From positions 248,001-312,000 of the forward strand of contig JAIXMN010000022.1 of the NCBI GenBank assembly GCA_025716815.1: a stretch of 64,000 bases of DNA. Reading direction: 5' to 3'. This stretch comes from Dichotomocladium elegans. Taxonomy: Eukaryota > Mucoromycota > Mucoromycetes > Mucorales > Lichtheimiaceae. The translations under genes and the position numbers were made by a program. Positions 13,533 through 24,900 of the stretch are shown one piece after another. Each line of letters opens with the position of its first letter. The stretch's first letter is position 1. The notes below the pieces were generated by a model that saw only the letters and a list, made by a program, of their open reading frames with translations, had not been told where the DNA came from and ran no database searches.

Positions 13533-14133
13533 ATGGCTCCATCTAATGTAGTTATCCGGGACGCTACTATTGAAGATCTCAAGTTTACAGACCATGTGGT
13601 CACTGTCATCAACACAGCTTACCGCTCTGAAGGTAGTGTGTAAAAAAAAAAGACTTATTTCGTTCGTTTTCTCTAAGCAGGCATTTTTTTTTTCAAAAGC
13701 GAGCTGGACCTCTGAGAATGACATTGTGGACGGCCCACGTGTGGACAGAACAGTGGTTGAAGACCTAGTCCGTAAGAACGGCCAACCCCGAACACTTCTT
13801 TATGCCATCGAACAAGACGCTGTCGAGACGGTCGTTGGCACGTCGATGATCGAACCCACCACAGAGGGCGAGGCTGAAGTTCGACTGTTTTCAGTCAAAC
13901 CGAGCCATCAATCGCGTGGCCTGGGCGGACTGATCTTTCGTGCAACCTTGGAACGGATGAAAGAACTCGGCATTAAGGTCGCAGTGCTCCGTGTGTTTGA
14001 CTCTAGGTCAGATATCCTGCAATGGTACAAGAAGCTTGGATTTGAAGTGACGGGCGAACTCAAGTACACCGACACTTCTCCTCTCAAATTGAAAGATGCC
14101 AATTTTATCATTCTGAAGAAAACCCTCCTTTGA
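13533..14133 (+). CDS. GNAT-family N-acetyltransferase
   Basis: Predicted acetyl-CoA-dependent N-acetyltransferase of unknown substrate. One intron (13633-13699, GT..AG with a T-rich 3' end) splits a glycine/alanine codon and joins MAPSNVVIRDATIEDL to ASWTSENDIVDGPRV in frame. The product is about 178 residues, a single GNAT domain. Motif A is visible as LFSVKPSHQSRGLGGLIF (acetyl-CoA pyrophosphate loop with Q/RxxGxG/A), followed by the RATLERMKELG helix and the C-terminal WYKKLGFEVTGEL strand typical of the fold. No targeting signal is seen. The start is the ATG after ACAAAAA and a pyrimidine-rich leader. The substrate could be a small amine, an amino acid or a protein N-terminus; nothing here decides. 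Confidence 0.85.
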
Positions 14134-14216
14134 TTAAACAATTTCTTGCATGAAATAAAATAAACTGGAACACCTCTGTGCATTTTTTTTTTTTTTTTGC
14201 CTCCCGCTCCTTCATT

Positions 14217-16883
14217 ATGGAACACAATGACGATGATCTCTTCCACTTTTCAGACGACGATGATCTGTTCACAGACCAGGTCCTGGATGCCCTTGATCAG
14301 CAGGAATCTATCTTTGTTAGCACACAACAACATCCCCCACCTGTCCATTTCCCGGCAACAACTGCAGATGTCTCCTTGACCAATGGCAATGGCTTGGACA
14401 GGCGGACGCCATTAGACCAACACGATGCATCGGAACGGGTACGCGGATATCCCCCTCCCGGTAATTGTAGTAGCATCCATTGTTGACTTTTTCATTATAG
14501 AATCGTGCAGAGATCGATGCGCTACGATTCACGGTGGAGCGGCTGCAGTTGCTACGCGCACAGGATGCACGCGAGCAGGAGGACAGGACACGCGAACTGG
14601 AGCACGCACGAACCCAAATGAAGTTCATGGTGAGCCGCATTGCCCGAGGGAATGGGGAGAGGAAAAGAGCGGTTAGCTTACGCATTATGGATGATATGGG
14701 AATAAAAAAAAAAGGAACAAGAAATGGAGAGTTTGAAGCGCGAGATGCGCGCAAAGGAGAAACAAAAGGGTATGTATCGACGAACCCAATCTCAGGCGTG
14801 CTCAGGTTTCATTGACATCGTACCTCTCCCCTCTTCCACCCGAAAAAAAAAAAAGCATCAATGTTTCCCATTGAGGCATTTAGCGTACCTGTGTTAAGGA
14901 GAGCAGCAGCATCTCGGACTCGATCGGTCACCCCCGGCCCACGCACAGCACAGAATCCCCACCCGCCCTCTCCTCGGCTTCTGCAACAACAACAGCGGAA
15001 GCGCACTTTATCAGATGACAAAGATGTCCAGCCACAGCCGCAGCCACAGCCGCAACAGCAGCAGGATCTCCCGCCGCGACTTGACAAGGATGCGCAAAAT
15101 GTAGATACATCGCGGTATCAGGCAAGCTCTAAGGCTCGTAAGAGATATCAGAAGCAGATTCTCATTCTCGATGATAGTTCCTGCGGCGGATCCTTTCTCA
15201 GGAGTTTAAGGAGTCACAGCTCGAGACGTATGGAGCAATCAAAGATGCTGATCTAAAGTGGCCGCAGCATTCCATAACGATGCTCAGCAAGCGGTTTGCG
15301 AATCGATTTATCCCCGGAAAGGATCCGCAGAGCAACACGGGCAGGAAGCTATCAACTTTGGCAGGCGATATATCGGCATGTATTTCTCATCCGACCAACT
15401 TCAGCATCGAGGCAGTGATCCAGCAGCTCATGAGCATCCTCTCGCTATGCCTCAAAGAATGCATATCCGAAAAAGTGCAAGACGTGGCTGCCCAGACTAT
15501 TTATACCATCCATCATCTGGTATCCTATTACCCAGAAGCTGTGCAGTTCATGCTGAGGGAGATGGAACGCGGTAGGCAGAAGCCCGGATGGACAGGGAAT
15601 ATATAATGCTCATTACTGCGATTAGTGGGAGAAGCGGCCATGTACTGGAACGTTATACGCACCACACGTGATTTTCTCGATATACACGCAACCGAAAAGG
15701 CACGACGACGACATGCAAACGTGGACGTGCCTCCGGATCTTCAAAAGGCGGGATACAATAATATAAAGATGTGGTGCATGATGAATCGGATTGAACCCTC
15801 TGAATTGGTGACAATGACCAAGCCCATCAATACACAGTTTACAAGTGAAGAGACATTGTTGCAAATCATAGACATCTACTGTCAAGTGATAGACACCAGC
15901 CGCGATATCCCGAGGTATATGCTACTACGCAAGAGTGGGACGGGGAGGGGGGGCAAGGTGCCGAATAGATTATCATCTATAGTCCTCATTACTTAACATA
16001 TCCGTCGGTTCCGGGAATAGCTCACTCTTTCTGCTGCGGCAGCAAGCCCTCTTTGACGTGTTGAGGACGGACCTACCATCCAGAGTACTCTTGAAGTCGC
16101 TCGACTTACTTGTCCGGTTCTCGGTTGAAGCTGACGCGGTTGCTGCGTTCTGCATCAAGCGAGACGTTGGCGGGCGAGAGATGGTTTCCCTTATAGACCG
16201 CCTCATGAACATTATTCAGATGGGCATCCCAAACGAATCGCACCAAAAGGAGGTAGGGCTCAATCTGGAGCTGCGTTCTGTTTGCTATAATCACACACAA
16301 AAAATTAGTGGTATGCCGTTCGGACGAAGGCGATCATCTTGCTCAACGACACTTATAAGGCGTCACCAACAGCGGTACGCCAAGAGTATGTGAATCCAGA
16401 GAATCTGACGATCCTTCAGCAAGCAGTGTTTCAGGAAGCGTGGTGGGTCGATGATATGGACTTGCCGCCGCGACCGACCATTCCTCTTGATTTGAGGTGA
16501 ACCGACTGTCTCGCTATCTCTTGTGTCCCTAATTAACAGCCCCCCTTTGTCTAGCGAGAATTTTATATATGCCGGGCTATGCCTCCTCAATGGCGTACTA
16601 AGTAATTACTATTCGCTCGATACAAATAGCCATCTCTTCTCTGCTCTCCGGGCCACATGCGCGATGGTGTCGAAGATCATTGTGAAAGAATGGCCATCAA
16701 GTACATGCAGTAAGTGGGGAGTTTTTTTTTCTTCTTCTTCTTCTTCTTTCACTGTAGAGCGCTACTAATCAATGGAGTCGCATGATAGTAAACACTGAGA
16801 CCATGCGCCTTTTCAGGATACTTAAGGCGATGACCTCGACGATCCCAGTTGGAAGCGAAATCACGTCGCTCAATACAGCTTAA
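14217..16883 (+). CDS. ATRIP/Ddc2/Rad26-like DNA-damage checkpoint protein (candidate)
   Basis: Likely partner of the ATR/Mec1 kinase that brings it to RPA-coated single-stranded DNA. The N-terminus is acidic and aromatic (MEHNDDDLFHFSDDDDLF), resembling the RPA-binding acidic patch of ATRIP. It is followed by a coiled coil (RLQLLRAQDAREQEDRTREL, then EQEMESLKREMRAKEKQK). A low-complexity Pro/Gln linker (about 14.9-15.08 kb) follows, then a long helical C-terminal part ending in ITSLNTA. Introns that keep frame include about 14439-14502, 14630-14714 and 15101-15177; several more lie between 15.57 and 16.8 kb. This order matches ATRIP proteins, which conserve little sequence. Another coiled-coil/HEAT protein cannot be ruled out. 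It ends 67 bases from the convergent BAP31 stop. Confidence 0.55.
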
Positions 16884-16950
16884 AATGAGATGCAAGTGGC
16901 CGTTATAATCGACTGTATGTTTTGTATATAATATTTTCTTTTCTTTTACT

Positions 16951-17908
16951 TCACTCCCTCTTTTTATCATTTTTCTTTTCTAATCCCACAATCGGCGCAG
17001 GGCCGTCGTTGACTGGCATTGTGGTATCTGTAGACGCCAACTGTGACATACAGTTTGTCAGTCTAACGTTGTCTAGTAACGGTGGCTGATGCTTGGGGGG
17101 AGGGGGAAGTTGACTTACCCGACGATTCCTTTCGTCCTGCAGGCGGATAATATCAATGGTCAGATGGGTCGTGTGGTTAAGGATCCTAGAGTTTGGAGTG
17201 GGGGGTTAAGTCGCGCATGTGTGCCGAGCGGGTGGTGGTGGGAGGGAAGGGCGTTACAATGTCAAGAATAGCGTGGAACCGGTGAGATACAAGTTGCGCT
17301 GGGCGTAAAACTTTTTAGCCGCAAAGTTGGCGTCAGCCTGCGGATTATGCATGGTCGCAGCAGTAGCCGATGTCTCGAGGTCTAAAGCCTGGTTAAGCGC
17401 GTTTTGCATCTGGTTGAGGCGATTGACCGAGTCTAGATATGGGCAAACCCTGAATTTGAGCTCCTGCTGTTTTTTCTTTATGGGTATTTTCCCCCCCCTC
17501 CCCAGCATGCAGATATATATACACATGCATATGCAACACATAAACATGCGTAACTCACGCACCGATAAACAGCAGCAAAATGAAACTGGACAAGAAAAAA
17601 AAAGCCGGAAAAAAAGCATGAACGACTTTGAACAAGCAGCAGCACGTTATTTTTATATAACCCTTACCTAAAGACAATCTTGAGAATGTATCGAAGATGG
17701 GCAACCGCAGGAGAGTTGGAGAGGAAAATAAAGACTTTTTTCTTCCATGCGTCTGGAACAGGTGTCTAACAGGGAGAGAGAGAGAGAACGCATTCGTATG
17801 CATGCTTTCTTTTATGAAAGAGAGCGTGCGAGAACATACCATGAGCAGCAGAAAGCAGGCAACTTCGACGCACAGAATGCCAAAGACGAGTGTGTAGTAG
17901 AGCGTCAT
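16951..17908 (-). CDS. BAP31: BAP31-family ER membrane protein
   Basis: ER multi-spanning protein of the BAP31/Yet family involved in membrane-protein sorting and ER quality control. Six exons assemble cleanly: 17908-17840, 17765-17668, 17585-17563 (only 23 nt), 17432-17258, 17185-17119 and 17085-16951. The protein starts MTLYYTLVFGILCVEVACFL, the typical first membrane segment. It continues with TPVPDAWKKKVFIFLSNSP, RYILKIVFSFILLLFIDSVNRL and KKFYAQRNLYLTGSTLFLTL, all strong family matches. The product is about 188 residues, shorter than human BAP31 because the C-terminal coiled coil is reduced. The last residues are KKRE, a KKxx-type retrieval signal. The 23-nt exon supplies FILLLFI inside the third membrane segment, so skipping it would break the fold. 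Confidence 0.88.
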
Positions 17909-18351
17909 TTGTGTTTTCGGAGGGGGGAACTGGGTTGATAACAGCTAGGAAGAGAGAGGCAGAAAAAAAAAAGTATACCAAAGAAGTGCATCTGCTTTAC
18001 TTGCTTCGTTTAAAAAAAAAAAAAAGAACTGAGACCCATTCCTAAATCTGTATAAGGCCCCTCTGGTAAATAACGTCATCATGATGAGGAGAGCTCTTTT
18101 GTTCGGGTTTACAGGTCCCATCGCAGCAATTACTTTTTCCCCACCCCACCCCCACTGCGGATGGTTGGAGTTGCCTTGCGTCTTACGACTTGGAAGAAAA
18201 CAGCCCAAACCACTCTCATCTCCACATAAGGGCAAGCTTTCATGGGGTGGGGTCCTCGTCGTTTCCTCATAAAGAAACAGGGAAACCTCCCACCACCACC
18301 AGCAAGTAATCTTTTTTCGTTTTCTTTTTTTGTTTTTTTAAATGATAGATT
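17909..18351. other. Intergenic region between BAP31 and U2 snRNA
   Basis: About 440 bases with A-runs near 17965 and 18012 and a C-rich tract at about 18142-18154. It must hold the BAP31 promoter and the U2 3'-end formation signal. A T-rich stretch at about 18310-18340 on the plus strand lies just past the U2 3' end. No coding frame is supported. Confidence 0.45.
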
Positions 18352-18540
18352 CGGCGTCGCACAGCTGACAGTGTCAGGCCGCGGACACCTGTGGTCCTGC
18401 CGATGGCAAGCCAGAGCGGAAGGACCAGACGGAAAAAATTAGAATAACAACGAGTGGATCGAAATCCACATTATAGTTGTTAAACTATAAAGAACAGATA
18501 CTACACTTGATCTTAGCCAAAAGGCCTGAGAGGATAAGGT
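18352..18540 (-). ncRNA. U2: U2 spliceosomal snRNA
   Basis: Branch-site-recognising RNA of the major spliceosome. Read on the minus strand from 18540, the sequence has the near-invariant U2 5' domain: CAGGCCTTTTGGCTAAGATC followed by AAGTGTAGTATCTGTTC. The branch-point-pairing GTAGTA falls at about 18504-18499. An Sm-site-like AATTTTTTCCG follows at about 18440-18430. After it come stem-loop III and a stem-loop IV closed by CACAG/CTGTG with an inner GTGTC/GACAC. The 5' start is set by alignment to the usual A residue before the TTCTC-like loop (here ACCTTATCCTCTC). The 3' end is an estimate after stem IV. Length about 189 nt is the usual size for non-yeast U2. Confidence 0.95.
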
Positions 18541-19051
18541 GCATCGAGTCGCGAGCGGGGGCCCTATTTATCCTTTTTTTTTTCGGGGTTTCGGAGTTGG
18601 ATTCCATGACTGCTGTTTCCTTCCCAACCGTCTTTTTGGACTCCGACCGTGTGGACACAATCTCCCCCCCCTCGACCCTCCCCCACCCACTACTCGGGTG
18701 ACAGAACATATGTCGCATATTCAATCCGGGCTTTTGTTCAAAGAAATTCGATTTCCTACCTGAACTCGGTTTCTACTGGACGCCCCAGGGGAAAAGATGC
18801 GCAACAGATGCCATCTTGTATGTGTATAGAGAACAACTGGACCGGTCTCAGGATGTAGCCCGTTGGATTATTTCTAGGCAGATACACACACACACACGCT
18901 CCTTCCCAACCTTTGTAAAGCATTTGGGTGCCGGAGACTTAATTTTTTTTTTTTTTACTCTGCAGAGAAAAGGGGAAAAATGCAGTTAAAAGAGTGGCTT
19001 TTTCTTTGATTTTTTTTTTCCACCAAACGAAGGGATTCAGAAACAAAAACG
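18541..19051. other. Shared upstream region of U2 snRNA and RRP15
   Basis: A divergent promoter region of about 510 bases between the U2 5' end and the RRP15 start. It contains a C-rich tract (about 18664-18691), a CA repeat near 18886-18898, and T-runs at about 18943-18956 and 19010-19019. It must carry the U2 promoter, but I see no proximal element I can name with confidence. No coding frame is supported. Confidence 0.4.
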
Positions 19052-19898
19052 ATGCCAAAGAGGAAACATGAGCAAGCTGACACAGAAGACGAAGAGGAGG
19101 ACACATTTGATTTCGACAATGACATTGAGATCGACGAATCCGCGGACGAGAGTGGCTCAGATAGCATAAAAAGCAGCGATGAGGAAGAATCCGATCTCGA
19201 TGACGACGATGAGGATGACGATCCCTTGGGTAAATTGGGTGCATGAGCATCACAACAGCTCAAGATCCTGCCAATGTATGAACTTATTTTGTTTCAGCTT
19301 CACAAAAGCAGCCCAAGAAGAAAAAGCCAAAGACAAATGAAGCCTTTTCGGAGGCCATGACGAACATTCTGGCGAGTCATCTGCGGGGTGCTGACAGGAA
19401 GGTAGGATCGATTCAAAGGTTGAAATGGCGAGAGTCGGTGAATCTAATGGTCGTTGGGGGCGGACGCTGCAGAATCCCATCCTGGCACGATCCAAGGGCA
19501 CAGAGCGCAAGATCGAGGACGAGAAGCTGGAGCGCAAGGCACGTAAGGTGCTCGCGGCTGAGAAGAAGGCGCTCAAGGAAAAGGGCCGCGTGATTCCCGA
19601 CTATACAACGTTTGAGTACGAAAAGCGGCTGCGAAAGGTAGCCACGCGTGGTGTGGTTCGGTTATTCAATGCCATCCGCATCCAGCAACGGACAACCGAA
19701 GTGGCCGTGTCCGAGGCTGCGGAACAGCACAAGACACGTTTGGCATTAGAGAAAGCGAAGAATGGTATGTGTGCTGCGTGCGAGAGGAAGGAGTTTTGCA
19801 TCATGTGCGTTCTAAGGGCTCATTCATTTCCATTGCTGCTAGTCTCGACAATGTCAAAGTCCAACTTTTTAGATTTATTAAAAAGCGGTCATTCATAA
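19052..19898 (+). CDS. RRP15: Ribosomal RNA-processing protein RRP15
   Basis: Nucleolar factor of pre-60S assembly needed for 27S pre-rRNA processing. The N-terminal exon is very acidic (MPKRKHEQADTEDEEEDTFD, then long Asp/Glu runs). After the first intron a Lys-rich stretch (QPKKKKPKTNEAFSEAM) leads into the conserved Rrp15 core: NPILARSKGTERKIEDEKL, KALKEKGRVIPDYTTFEYEK and LRKVATRGVVRLFNAI. The last intron is 19765-19842. The final exon gives VSTMSKSNFLDLLKSG, the typical C-terminal Rrp15 motif, and stops at 19896-19898. Four exons give about 220-230 residues. Downstream bases to about 20050 contain a short open frame that I do not consider part of this gene. Confidence 0.92.
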
Positions 19899-20051
19899 AG
19901 AAAAAAAAAAAAAGATAGAAAGAAAGCGTGTGCCATCGGTTGGTAATGCAGCGGAGTTGCAGTCCCTGAAGACGCGTGGCGAGAATGAAGAGCCTGTTAC
20001 TCTCGCTCTTTTATATATATATTATATCTCCACTTTTGAATCCTCTGTGAC

Positions 20052-20743
20052 ATGTTCACTTCTCGCCTGTCACCCATCTTGTCTCTTGCTAAACCAAATC
20101 GCATGCCCTGCCGGCCATTCATGACCGGGCAGGCGTTGATTCCGTTTGTCGTTGAACAAACAGTGCGTTTTGTCCCATTCCGTGCTCAGCCTGATTAACA
20201 AAAAAGATAAATGACCTGTAGGGACGAGGCGAACGGTCTTATGATATATTCTCACGATTGCTGAAAGAACGCATTATTTGCTTGAATGGGCCGGTAACGT
20301 GGAATACAACAAGGATTCATCCAAAGCGATCTGATGGGGGGGGTAGGAACATAAATAACTCATCCCACAATATTTTCCCCTCACCCCAGGTCAATGATAA
20401 TGTGGCTGCGGTCATTGTGGCCCAGCTTTTATTTCTAGAGGCCGAGAATCCCGAGAAGCCGATCAGTCTTTATATCAATTCGCCCGGTGGCAGCGTCACG
20501 GCGGGCATGGCCATCTATGATACAGTGAGTGGACCTGTGCTTGTTGGTTTTGGAGGGAGGGGAAAACGACACGACGGATGCAACAAGTGGGGGAATAATG
20601 ACGTGTGTTCTTAGATGCAGGTATGACACCCCCCCCAAAAAAAAAAACCCAACCAAGAGGCGGTTCCGGAGCGACATATGCTTTTTTTTTCTTCCAAGAT
20701 TGTTAATGGGAAAACTTGATGAACGGCGGTTTTGGATGTGTAT

Positions 20744-20790
<47 letters not shown>

Positions 20791-21305
20791 GGTGGTACAC
20801 GCGTAGTACATTCAATCGCCCGTATCGACCTTGTGTAATGGCCAGGCGTGCTCGATGGGTTCGTTGTTGTTAGCTGCAGGTAAAATGGGTTGGGCAGAGA
20901 GATTTGGAGAGAAGGGTTCACGTTGAACGGGCTCACCTAGGCGAGCCGGGCAGGCGCTATGCATTACCGAATTCATCCATCATGATCCACCAACCTTCGG
21001 GCGGCGCTGCAGGTCAGGCGTCCGATATCATCATCCATGCGCGCGAAATTCTACGCGTACGCGATCGCCTCAACCGGATATTTCAGAAGCACACGGGAAT
21101 TCGCGATATTGAAAAGATTGGTAAGAAGCACGTGTGTGATGCGTTGGGGGGGAGTAAGGGGATACAAGACTTATGGGCTTGTCTTGCAGAGCAAATGATG
21201 GAACGCGACAACTTTATGACCGCCGAAGAGGCATTGAAGTTTGGATTGGTGGATAAGATTCTGGAAAAACGCACATCGACGGAGCCAGCAAAGAAGGACC
21301 CATAA
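20052..21305 (+). CDS. CLPP: Mitochondrial ATP-dependent Clp protease proteolytic subunit
   Basis: Serine protease that forms the tetradecameric ClpP barrel in the mitochondrial matrix, partnered by ClpX. Seven exons join in frame: 20052-20162, 20222-20293, 20390-20524, 20615-20620 (6 nt), 20807-20879, 20941-21120 and 21190-21305, giving about 230 residues. The start [20 protein letters not shown] is a basic, acid-free presequence. LIPFVVEQT and [19 protein letters not shown] open the mature domain. The active-site serine is in NGQACSMGS (about residue 124), histidine in IMIHQPSGG (about 149) and aspartate in MERDNF (about 199). The 6-nt exon encodes Met-Gln of the conserved YDTMQYIQSPV. It lies between a normal intron and one containing a (TG)n tract. 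ClpP is absent from baker's yeast but common in early-diverging fungi. Confidence 0.95.
20749..20789 (+). repeat. (TG)n microsatellite inside a ClpP intron
   Basis: About 20 uninterrupted TG units in the intron that follows the 6-nt micro-exon of the ClpP gene. It is preceded by TATG-type imperfect units. Length variation here could change intron size and micro-exon recognition. Confidence 0.95.
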
Positions 21306-21523
21306 AGATTCTGAGAAAGCGACTCAAGACATACAAGACGGATTGTACAGGGTCTTACAGCACATGTCGTATATTGGACAAAGTTGAAAACAAAATACAG
21401 ACAAGGAGTGTGAAAGAGTGATTGTGTGTGTGTTGAAAATAGAAGGTCGAGAAAGAGAGAGGCATAGATATTATACTACAAGAAATGGGTGCATACAATA
21501 ATGGAGGAAGGGGATTTTAACCA

Positions 21524-21954
21524 CTAACTTTTTGGTATCTGTTTTTTTTCCCCAACCCCCTTCAACACAGGGTATTGTGCGTCTGAAGAGGGCGGCGGGC
21601 GAGATTCAGCAGAGTTGGATGGAATGCATGATAGTAAAGGAAGAGAGGAAGGAAAAGAGGATTTTTTTTTCTATAAATGTCGCACGGATGAAGGGGTTCA
21701 TTTTCTTTTTTAGTGGTAGACTAGCAGGAGAAATGTGTGAGAGACCCCGGGCATATATGGGAATGAGTCAGGAAAAAAAAAAAGGACTTACAGGCAGAGC
21801 GACTGCAATCGGGGCACCAGCTAGTCTCAAAGTACCGGCGATGGACGAGGCAGTAACTCTTGCCACGGCCATTGCACACTTTGGGATCCGGTGAATCCTG
21901 AGTCTTGTTGGTCTTTGCGGACGAGGCATGGCGATGGTGGAGATGGAAATGCAT
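21524..21954 (-). CDS. Small Cys/His-rich protein of unknown function
   Basis: Not recognised. The first exon begins MHFHLHHRHASSAKTNKTQD and contains VCNGRGKSYCLVHRRYF followed by SWCPDC. The pattern C-x5-C-x2-H-x8-C-x2-C could bind one zinc ion. The exon ends at a good donor (GTAAGT) after SRSA. A plausible partner exon begins after a CTTCAG acceptor at about 21577 and gives YAQYPVLKGVGEKKQIPKS to a stop at 21524-21526, about 72 residues in all. GC-rich codon use in exon 1 contrasts with the AT-rich flanks, which supports coding. The gene is convergent with ClpP. The second exon is tentative. Confidence 0.42.
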
Positions 21955-24900
21955 GGTTGTGATATTAATAATAGTAGTAATAATAGTAATAGGTTAAATT
22001 AGAAAAAAGAGGCGTTGAGAGAGAGAAGAAGAAAGAAAACCCTTTGGTGGCCGTGGAAAAAGCGGATCTATTTATCTAATGAGTTTTTACCTCTTTTCCT
22101 TTTTCCACGATCGAGCCAAAAAATCCTGCTGTGCAATGTCGTACGTACACAACTGATCAGACTTAGTTTGAAAGTAAAGTACAAGAGGCCCTTTTGCGGT
22201 CAAATCCTAGCAAAGAGAGCGAGAGGGATTTTTTGGCGGGAAACCGGCCTTTCAGACCAGCCCCCGTGATCAAAACCAGGCCCAGATGTTTACGACCCAC
22301 ACCTATCGCTTCTCTCCGCCACCATAACCCGTGATAATTCCCGTCCATTTTGGAAACGATCTTCGCTGGGCAGAACAAGCGTTTGGCGGGTTGGAATGGT
22401 TCCCTCAAGATAAAAAAAGAACCAAAACAACACATGCTCGGTTCCTGTGCTTACCCATCTGCTCTTCCAAAGATGGCACCTGTGCGATCCTTTTTTTTTT
22501 TCTCTCGCCAAAGTTCCTGTTGCCGCAAAAAGAAGCTCACGCAAAAGACACACGAACCAGAAGCGGAGAGCGCGCGCGCGCTCGCCCCCGGGGGGGGGGA
22601 GGAGGTTGGATGAGAGGGAGTTCAGCATGCGACGTAGATTTGATTTCGCACCCCCTCCCCCAATCTCCACATCCGTTATTTGTATCGGGAAAGATGGAAA
22701 CCATCCATGGGCCTTCACGTTGCTCTTGAACCAAAAAGAAAAAAATTACCACCTACATATCCCATCAGCGTAACGTGGATTTGATTCACCCACCCCCGCC
22801 TCCTTTATCTTTTACTGTTGCTGTGTTTGTGTGTGTGTGTGTACCATGATTTCACACTAAGGAATCCCGTTTTCCTCCATGCCGTTCCATGATTGTGAAA
22901 GATAAAGTCAGCGTGGTACGAGACAATGTCTTGTTTTAGCAAGGGACCGGCCTGTAATGGTTTTCAAGGTGGTATTTACCGCTTCCATCGGTTATGTACA
23001 GGGACCCCATGACCTGCTGGCTCATGAGAGGTGCAGAATAAAATTCAAGACACATTTTTTTTTTCGCTGGTGACTGATTTGATACGCCGTCTCATCATTT
23101 GTTGTGGGTCAATTGAGGTCCCACTTTTTCCACACACACATACTTCCTCCTCCTTCTTCTTCTGCTGCTAATACTTGTTCATGCTGTCAGGCCGGGTTTC
23201 ATTTCAAAGGAGAAAAGCACGAACCCGAGTTCCCATGAAAGGAGAAAAAAAAATCCCTCTGGATGCGTACCCGTGGCAGACGCTGTTGTTCTTTTTTTTT
23301 TTATTTTAGGTTTTGTTGCACAAACAGAGGGCATGGGGTCAAAGACCAATGTTTTTTTTTCTCTCGCTCGTCGACTTGATTAGATACTCACAGCGCCCGT
23401 CGCGTACTTTCTTTTTCTGTAGGGGTGTAGATATAATAAACTGGCTAGTATGTGTCCCCCTTTTTTACCCTCATCTGACAGAGTATATGTGTGTGTGTGT
23501 GTGAGAGCGTCGTGTTTGCCGAGCGGATCCATGGGCCAGAACGGCTGGTCTCAGTAGAACCCATTGTGGAAAGAAAGAGAGAAGCTTTGGGGCGCGGTCC
23601 GTGCCACCTGTGTTTTTGTTTATTTTGTATATGCAATCTTGTGCGACAGACGCACGTTCCTCCCTTATTTCAGACCAAGGAGAGTGACCCATAAAGTTCT
23701 GGTGCCATCTGCTGATGTTTTGCCCCGTCGGCTTTATGTGGAGATCACATGGGACGGAAAAAGAAAAAAAAAAAAGCAGACTAGACGCGATAGGTGATCT
23801 CTTGCTTGCACGTGTTCTCTCCCAACGGCTTTCGTTTGAGACATCGCCGTCGATCTCGACTTGCTTGCTTCCCCCATTACACAAGCATACCATCTCCGCG
23901 TCTGGTACCTGCCTTTCATATTATCCCCGTGAAACAGCCTTGCTTGCTATCACCCGCCCTTCCCTTATCTCTTATATAACCATGTATCTAGCTCGATAAA
24001 GGTAGGTTGCTCCATCTACCTAGTAGCACCACCGCCCGCCCCTACCCCCATCCAATGCTTCTTCTGGAGTAGACCATTGCTGATGAAACGGTAAGCGTGG
24101 GATGTGTGGAAATAACAAAGTCGTACGCGAGATAAATGAATTTTCTTTTACAGTAACTACTAAAGTGGCGGAAGGATGCCTCGTCTCTTGAACGCTCCTT
24201 TCCCTATCTGTGCGTTTCTTTTAAAAAGAAATGCTTACATAAAGCGTTCTTCTGCAGCACCGAGACCTTTTTTGACGAGCGACAGAGCATTAGGAAGTTT
24301 AGTAAATGTCTGAACGTATTACAGTCATGTCTGTTCTCCTCTCGTTGTACAATATGTGAATTGAACACACTCGCTACCTCCCGCCCGCCTGCGTCGGAGC
24401 GATCGCTCCTTCCATGAACATCCGTACGTATTCCAACCACTCTAGATGGAGAAGGGGTGGTGGGGGGGGGAACGGGGAAAGAGGAAGGGAAAACGTTTCT
24501 CTCTTACGCAGCGCATGGACAAGGGTAAGTTTCTGCTGGTTTGAAAGGTTCAATCGATCAAACTGTGTCACGATCAAAGGGTGGGGGAGGGAGAGGCATT
24601 CGCGCGCACCGGCCGTTGGTTTCTGTCGCAGGCGTTGAACGCTTGGGTTGAGATTTTCGGGTAGGGTCGCACATACACACACATAAAACGAACCTTTTGC
24701 CCACGTCGGGGACGGGATGGACAGGGTTTCAAAGTTATTAAATCGAGTTGATACGCCTATACCTGTTCCCCATTTTTGGGGAATCCACACACACACACCC
24801 TCCCCGCAGAAGCGTCGTTGCCGTTGCAGCAGCGCTACGCGCTGGGGGAGCACAAAACACACTTTCTAGAGACCATCATCAACACGTGACTGCTCGACCA

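Noticed and set aside
19930..20124. Short ORF MPSVGNAAELQSLKTRGENE between RRP15 and ClpP
   Set aside because: It overlaps the ClpP start region in another frame; RRP15 already has its typical C-terminal motif upstream. It may be a decayed exon, but nothing supports it.
22290..22773. Overlapping long ORFs on both strands around 22.3-22.8 kb
   Set aside because: They are open because of A, T, G and C runs and a GC repeat; translations are low-complexity with no family motif.
24374..24862. A 162-codon minus-strand ORF (MCFVLPQRVALLQ...)
   Set aside because: No domain, composition driven by CT and TG tracts; nothing joins to it by splicing.
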